Shown here one piece after another: positions 60,431 to 64,000 of a stretch of 64,000 bases of DNA. Position 1 is the first letter of the stretch, and every line of letters starts with the position of its first letter. The stretch comes from Hypomesus transpacificus. Its lineage: Eukaryota > Chordata > Actinopteri > Osmeriformes > Osmeridae. The stretch covers positions 12,606,125 to 12,670,124 of the forward strand of contig NC_061077.1 of the NCBI RefSeq assembly GCF_021917145.1, in the 5' to 3' direction. Under the pieces are notes generated by a model that saw only the letters and a list, made by a program, of their open reading frames with translations, had not been told where the DNA came from and did not search any database. The position numbers and the translations under genes are program-made.

Positions 60431-61896
60431 ATGGCTGCGCTGACTATACAGAGGACTGACAACTTCTTGCATACCTTTTTGCAGGTTTGTACATTTGAGT
60501 AAATATTTTTGATTCGGTTGACATAGATTCTGCATAAAGAAACTCATGAATGAGTTTGAATAACTTGCGCGCAAGCCTTCTAAAATTGATTAATTACTAG
60601 TTAGTAAGGGACTGTTTATTATTTTAACAAGAAATATGTAGATTTTTTTCAGTTTTTAATGAATAGAAATGTCCTTGATTTCTTTGGGTTTAGAATTTAT
60701 TAAACCTATTTAGAATCTTAGAATCTTTTTTTCAATGTATGTTCTGTTACTGTTGTGTGCAATGTGTTTAACTGTAGACTACACTTACTTATGTGAGGCA
60801 TGTAAAAATGAATCATTTTCTTTTTGTCGGTTTTTCTTCTTCTTAGGACCGCACTCCCAGCTCCTCTCCAGAGGGAGCCCCCAACGCTCTGTCATTCCTG
60901 GCTACCACCTGCAGCCAGGCCTGGCAGGTGGGTGGCACTGTGGCCTCAGAGAGTGCCCAGTTCCCCTACGAGGGGGCGGTGAGCTCCACCACAGGGATGT
61001 TCCAACTCTGGAGCAACGAGGTGGCCCCCAGCGCCGGCCTGGCCTCCCACCAGATGACCTTCACCGTGCCCAAGGTCCAGTTCCCTGGCAACATGCAGCC
61101 TGGCCTGGGCCCTCACCCCCACCTCCATCACCACCATCACCACCACCACCACGAGCTGCCTCTTACTCCTCCAGCTGAGCCCCCGTCCGCCTACTCATTT
61201 GAGCTGTCTCCCGTCAAGGTGCTGTCCTCTCAGTCGCAGGGCAGTGGCCCCTACTACCCTCAACACAACACAGTGGGGCAGACTTTTCCCAGCTTCCTCC
61301 AGAACTCCTCCGCCAGGCACCACCTCTCCGGGGCTCACATGGAGGAGGGCCAGCAGTGGTGGAGCCTCCCCCAGACTAACGCCACCCCCACCAACCACCA
61401 CTTCTCCCTGGGCAGGCAGCTGGTCCTGGGCCACCAGCCCCAGATCGCCGCCCTCCTCCAGGGCACCTCCAAAGGCCTGCTGAGCTCCACGCGCCGCTGC
61501 CGCCGCTGCAAGTGCCCCAACTGCCAGGCCAACGGCGGCGGGCTGGAGTTTGGCAAGAAGCGCCTGCACATTTGCCACATCCCCGAGTGCGGCAAGGTGT
61601 ACAAGAAGACGTCCCACCTGAAGGCCCACCTGCGCTGGCACGCCGGGGAGAGGCCCTTCGTCTGCAACTGGCTCTTCTGCGGCAAGAGCTTCACGCGCTC
61701 GGATGAGCTGCAGCGCCACCTGCGCACGCACACCGGGGAGAAGCGCTTCGGCTGCCAGCAGTGCGGCAAGAGGTTCATGAGGAGCGATCACCTGTCCAAA
61801 CACGTCAAGACCCACCAGGGCAGGAAGACCAGGGCTGGACAGCCCTCCCAGCACGGCCCCTCTGACCCCCTTCTCACCAACATCAAGAGAGAGTAA
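60431..61896 (+). CDS. sp5l: Sp5-like Sp/KLF zinc-finger transcription factor
   Basis: Nuclear factor binding GC/GT boxes; Sp5-type factors act downstream of Wnt and FGF signalling in the early embryo. Two coding exons, 60431-60484 and 60847-61896, joined in phase 0; 367 residues. Exon 1 encodes only 18 residues ([18 protein letters not shown]), the short first exon typical of Sp5. The Sp box is at about 27-45 ([13 protein letters not shown]), a run of nine His near 111-119, the buttonhead box with CKCPNC at about 239-244, and three C2H2 fingers at about 259-283, 289-313 and 319-341 with the [17 protein letters not shown] and [12 protein letters not shown] contacts of the Sp family. The protein ends in IKRE, a SUMO-consensus-like site. 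The start follows 5'UTR with no better ATG in frame. Sp5 proper or another Sp paralogue is possible; sp5l fits best. Confidence 0.9.
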
Positions 61897-62759
61897 GAGG
61901 GGGCCACATCACACTGAACCGAGAGAGAAGGGGAGAGAGATAGAGAGAGATGAGGAGACTGTGTTTCACTAACTGGGGACAGGAAGACAAGTATTTTGTC
62001 ACAGCTTCTCTTTCTCAATTTCTGTAGGCAAAGCCATACTTTTCACTTCAGCGTTGGTCTGATCCCTCATCATGTTGTTACCTCAATATGTGTTTTGAGG
62101 TATTTTAGGACAACCAATGTAAGGACCAATACACTCGATAAGGAGTTTGTTTGAGTTCAAGGAATTTTGAGACTTATCAATTTAAGAATTTCATGCAACA
62201 ATAACAAAGCAGTGTTTGTGATTTTCTTTCCAGACGTTTAACAGACAACATTAGAGATACGTTCTTGCCTGTTTAAATCAGCAGCAGTACAAGGCTTTCT
62301 TATATCATTTCACTTAAACATGTTTTAAATACATTTGATGAAGGTATGTGGGGCTCAGGAACAAAATGTAGAATATAAGATAATGCACATTTCACATTTT
62401 GAGTTGTCTCACCACTGGAATTCACAATATGCAATTTAAAGTCCACATCAATGATTTGAACATTGTATCTGTACTAACAAGGTGAGTTGCTCCAGTCTTT
62501 TGTAGTCTCCAGTTGAATGACCTTGTTTGCTGTTGATTATTCAGCAACGTATTTAATGAATCTACCAGTGAACCAGTGGAGGATGAGACCAGTGCTGAAA
62601 GTGAAAATGAATTCTTTTTTTGTATCTGCAAAATGATTAATATATTTAATCCTTGCGTGAGTTGCCATTGCTGTGGAATATAGGACAGAAATTTAAATGT
62701 GTAAGCCTCTTGTAGATAATGTGTATATTTGCCCTACAACAAAAATGCATGTACATTTT

Positions 62760-62765
62760 AATAAA
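62760..62765 (+). promoter_or_regulatory. Polyadenylation signal of sp5l
   Basis: AATAAA in TTTTAATAAACATAG, about 865 bp after the sp5l stop, followed by T-rich sequence (TTTTGTGCC). Confidence 0.6.
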
Positions 62766-63434
62766 CATAGTTTTGTGCCAAAACAAATTCTATTGTCGTC
62801 TTCGAATGTGTTAACATGGTTTACTTTGCCTTAAGACATTCTGTCATAGATATTCAAAGTTCAGTGCTTACTGTCTAATTCACCCAACGTGTGAAGATTG
62901 AGGAATGGCATTCCATTCACAAAAACATCTTATTTTATTTCAATGATAATTGGATCGCATTCAGAACACAAATAGCGGCAATCTGCAGGCATAAAGGAAA
63001 GAGGATGTTTAGAATGTTGTCAGATCTTGCACCTCAAAGTAAATACTGAGCCCATTGACAGAGGGGCAGTTGTCTTGCCTTCTGCAATCAAGTTCACAGT
63101 CATGTGGCTTTAATGAGTGTTTTCTTTCACCCAATGCATGAGATCGAGTCAACAGATGCAACAGAGGGGCACTTGGGAGGAATCCCCTCTGAATGGGACC
63201 CCTGTTGTTAAGACCCCCTTGGTGGTGACAGGAACTCCCTTTGATTCTGCACCCTTGTGAAAGTTAATACCCTCGCCCCCTTTTCTCCCCGGCGTCCATA
63301 TATCACAGGCGTGTTACGATCAGGCCAGGGTTTACTGCTGCAGAATGGCCCTTTATTCTGGGCTGAACCAACCAGATGTCTGCTGGTCCAGGGGTTGCTT
63401 CTCTTTGTCTTTGGGGCCTGTTTGAAGTTTCTCT

Positions 63435-63436
<2 letters not shown>

Positions 63437-63466
<30 letters not shown>
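63437..63466. repeat. Poly-G tract
   Basis: Uninterrupted run of 30 G followed by GGAGGAGG-type sequence. Confidence 0.95.
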
Positions 63467-63467
<1 letters not shown>

Positions 63468-64000
63468 GGAGGAGGGGGCGTCAATTGAAACGTGAAATTC
63501 CATGCCTTTTTCTCTCAGTGAGAAAGGCTGTTTCTTTTTAAGTAAATTGCTCAAATGAACTCCTCTTGCATCCACTCAGATGTGACTTCCTTTATTCTAA
63601 TTCCTTTATTCTAATAAGGTTAGTCCCTTAACTAACCTGTAACATTTAGATACAGACACATGAAGAAGACACACCAAAAAATTTTCCCAGAAAAAAGACA
63701 CTTCTTTTATTTGATATGATATAGCAGAGTCTACTCAGTGAAACTTGGCATCTTAACATACTGTCCCGTGATCTTAAGTCTCTCTGTTTATGCAGGTTGT
63801 AGTGGATCTTTATGTAACTTACACCAATACTTGATCATAAAATTCAATCAAATACAACAGTTTGTAAAACAGGAGGTAAATCACAAATGAAGTCTTTTTG
63901 ATTGGTTTTTAGAATAACACTCGTTTAATATGGATTATTTAGGGATCAAATGTAAAAGGCAAAGTTTGCTTGCGGTACATTGATACTGAAGCCAATTGAT

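Larger units (their letters stand above)
61897..64000. other. sp5l 3'UTR and downstream sequence
   Basis: The first about 870 bp is the probable 3'UTR of sp5l, ending after the AATAAA at 62760. Beyond it no gene is seen; a G30 run lies at 63437-63466, and a tandem TTCCTTTATTCTAA occurs at about 63589-63615. Confidence 0.6.

Noticed and set aside
61195-61854. 219-residue minus-strand open frame across the zinc fingers
   Set aside because: Antisense shadow of sp5l exon 2 caused by its high GC content.

Overview
This window is nuclear DNA from a ray-finned fish, almost certainly a teleost. Reasons: small genes with many short GT-AG introns, long (AC)n, (TA)n and poly-G runs, a fossil Tc1-like transposon, two tRNA-derived SINE copies, and genes whose encoded proteins match vertebrate families with fish-type details, such as a tachykinin-3 precursor carrying two tachykinin peptides. 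No bacterial-type operon, CRISPR array or phage was seen. I cannot name the species.

Five protein-coding genes can be reconstructed exon by exon. (1) tac3, plus strand, 10819-12126: neurokinin B precursor with a second tachykinin. (2) c1galt1, minus strand, 15814-13072: core 1 beta-1,3-galactosyltransferase. (3) b4galnt1, plus strand, 25381-32427: GM2/GD2 ganglioside synthase. (4) slc26a10-like anion transporter, minus strand, 42472-36686, 18 coding exons. (5) sp5l-like Sp/KLF zinc-finger transcription factor, plus strand, 60431-61896. tac3/c1galt1 and b4galnt1/slc26a10 are tail-to-tail pairs; c1galt1/b4galnt1 and slc26a10/sp5l are head-to-head. TAC3, B4GALNT1 and SLC26A10 lie close together on human 12q13, so part of this order looks like conserved synteny. 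The genes do not form one pathway, although two of the five are Golgi glycosyltransferases.

Region by region: 1-10.2 kb is gene-poor, with simple repeats, a decayed Tc1-like element and a SINE. 10.8-15.8 kb holds tac3 and c1galt1. 15.8-25.3 kb is repeat-rich spacer with two copies of an unclassified element, one flanked by a 23-bp direct repeat and swollen by an internal minisatellite. 25.4-32.4 kb is b4galnt1, whose large fifth intron holds a SINE and an L1-type LINE remnant with a fold-back element nested in it. 32.4-36.7 kb contains a DNA transposon of about 740 bp embedded in a (TA)n tract. 36.7-42.5 kb is slc26a10. 42.5-60.4 kb is an 18-kb non-coding interval upstream of sp5l, with a 400-bp duplicated block, a 27-bp minisatellite and candidate regulatory sequence. 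The remainder is the sp5l 3' region.

No previously undescribed multi-gene system was found. The points most worth a second look are two predicted GC-AG introns (c1galt1 and slc26a10), the duplicated block at 43.8 and 46.4 kb, and the element with the 23-bp flanking duplication at 21.8 kb.
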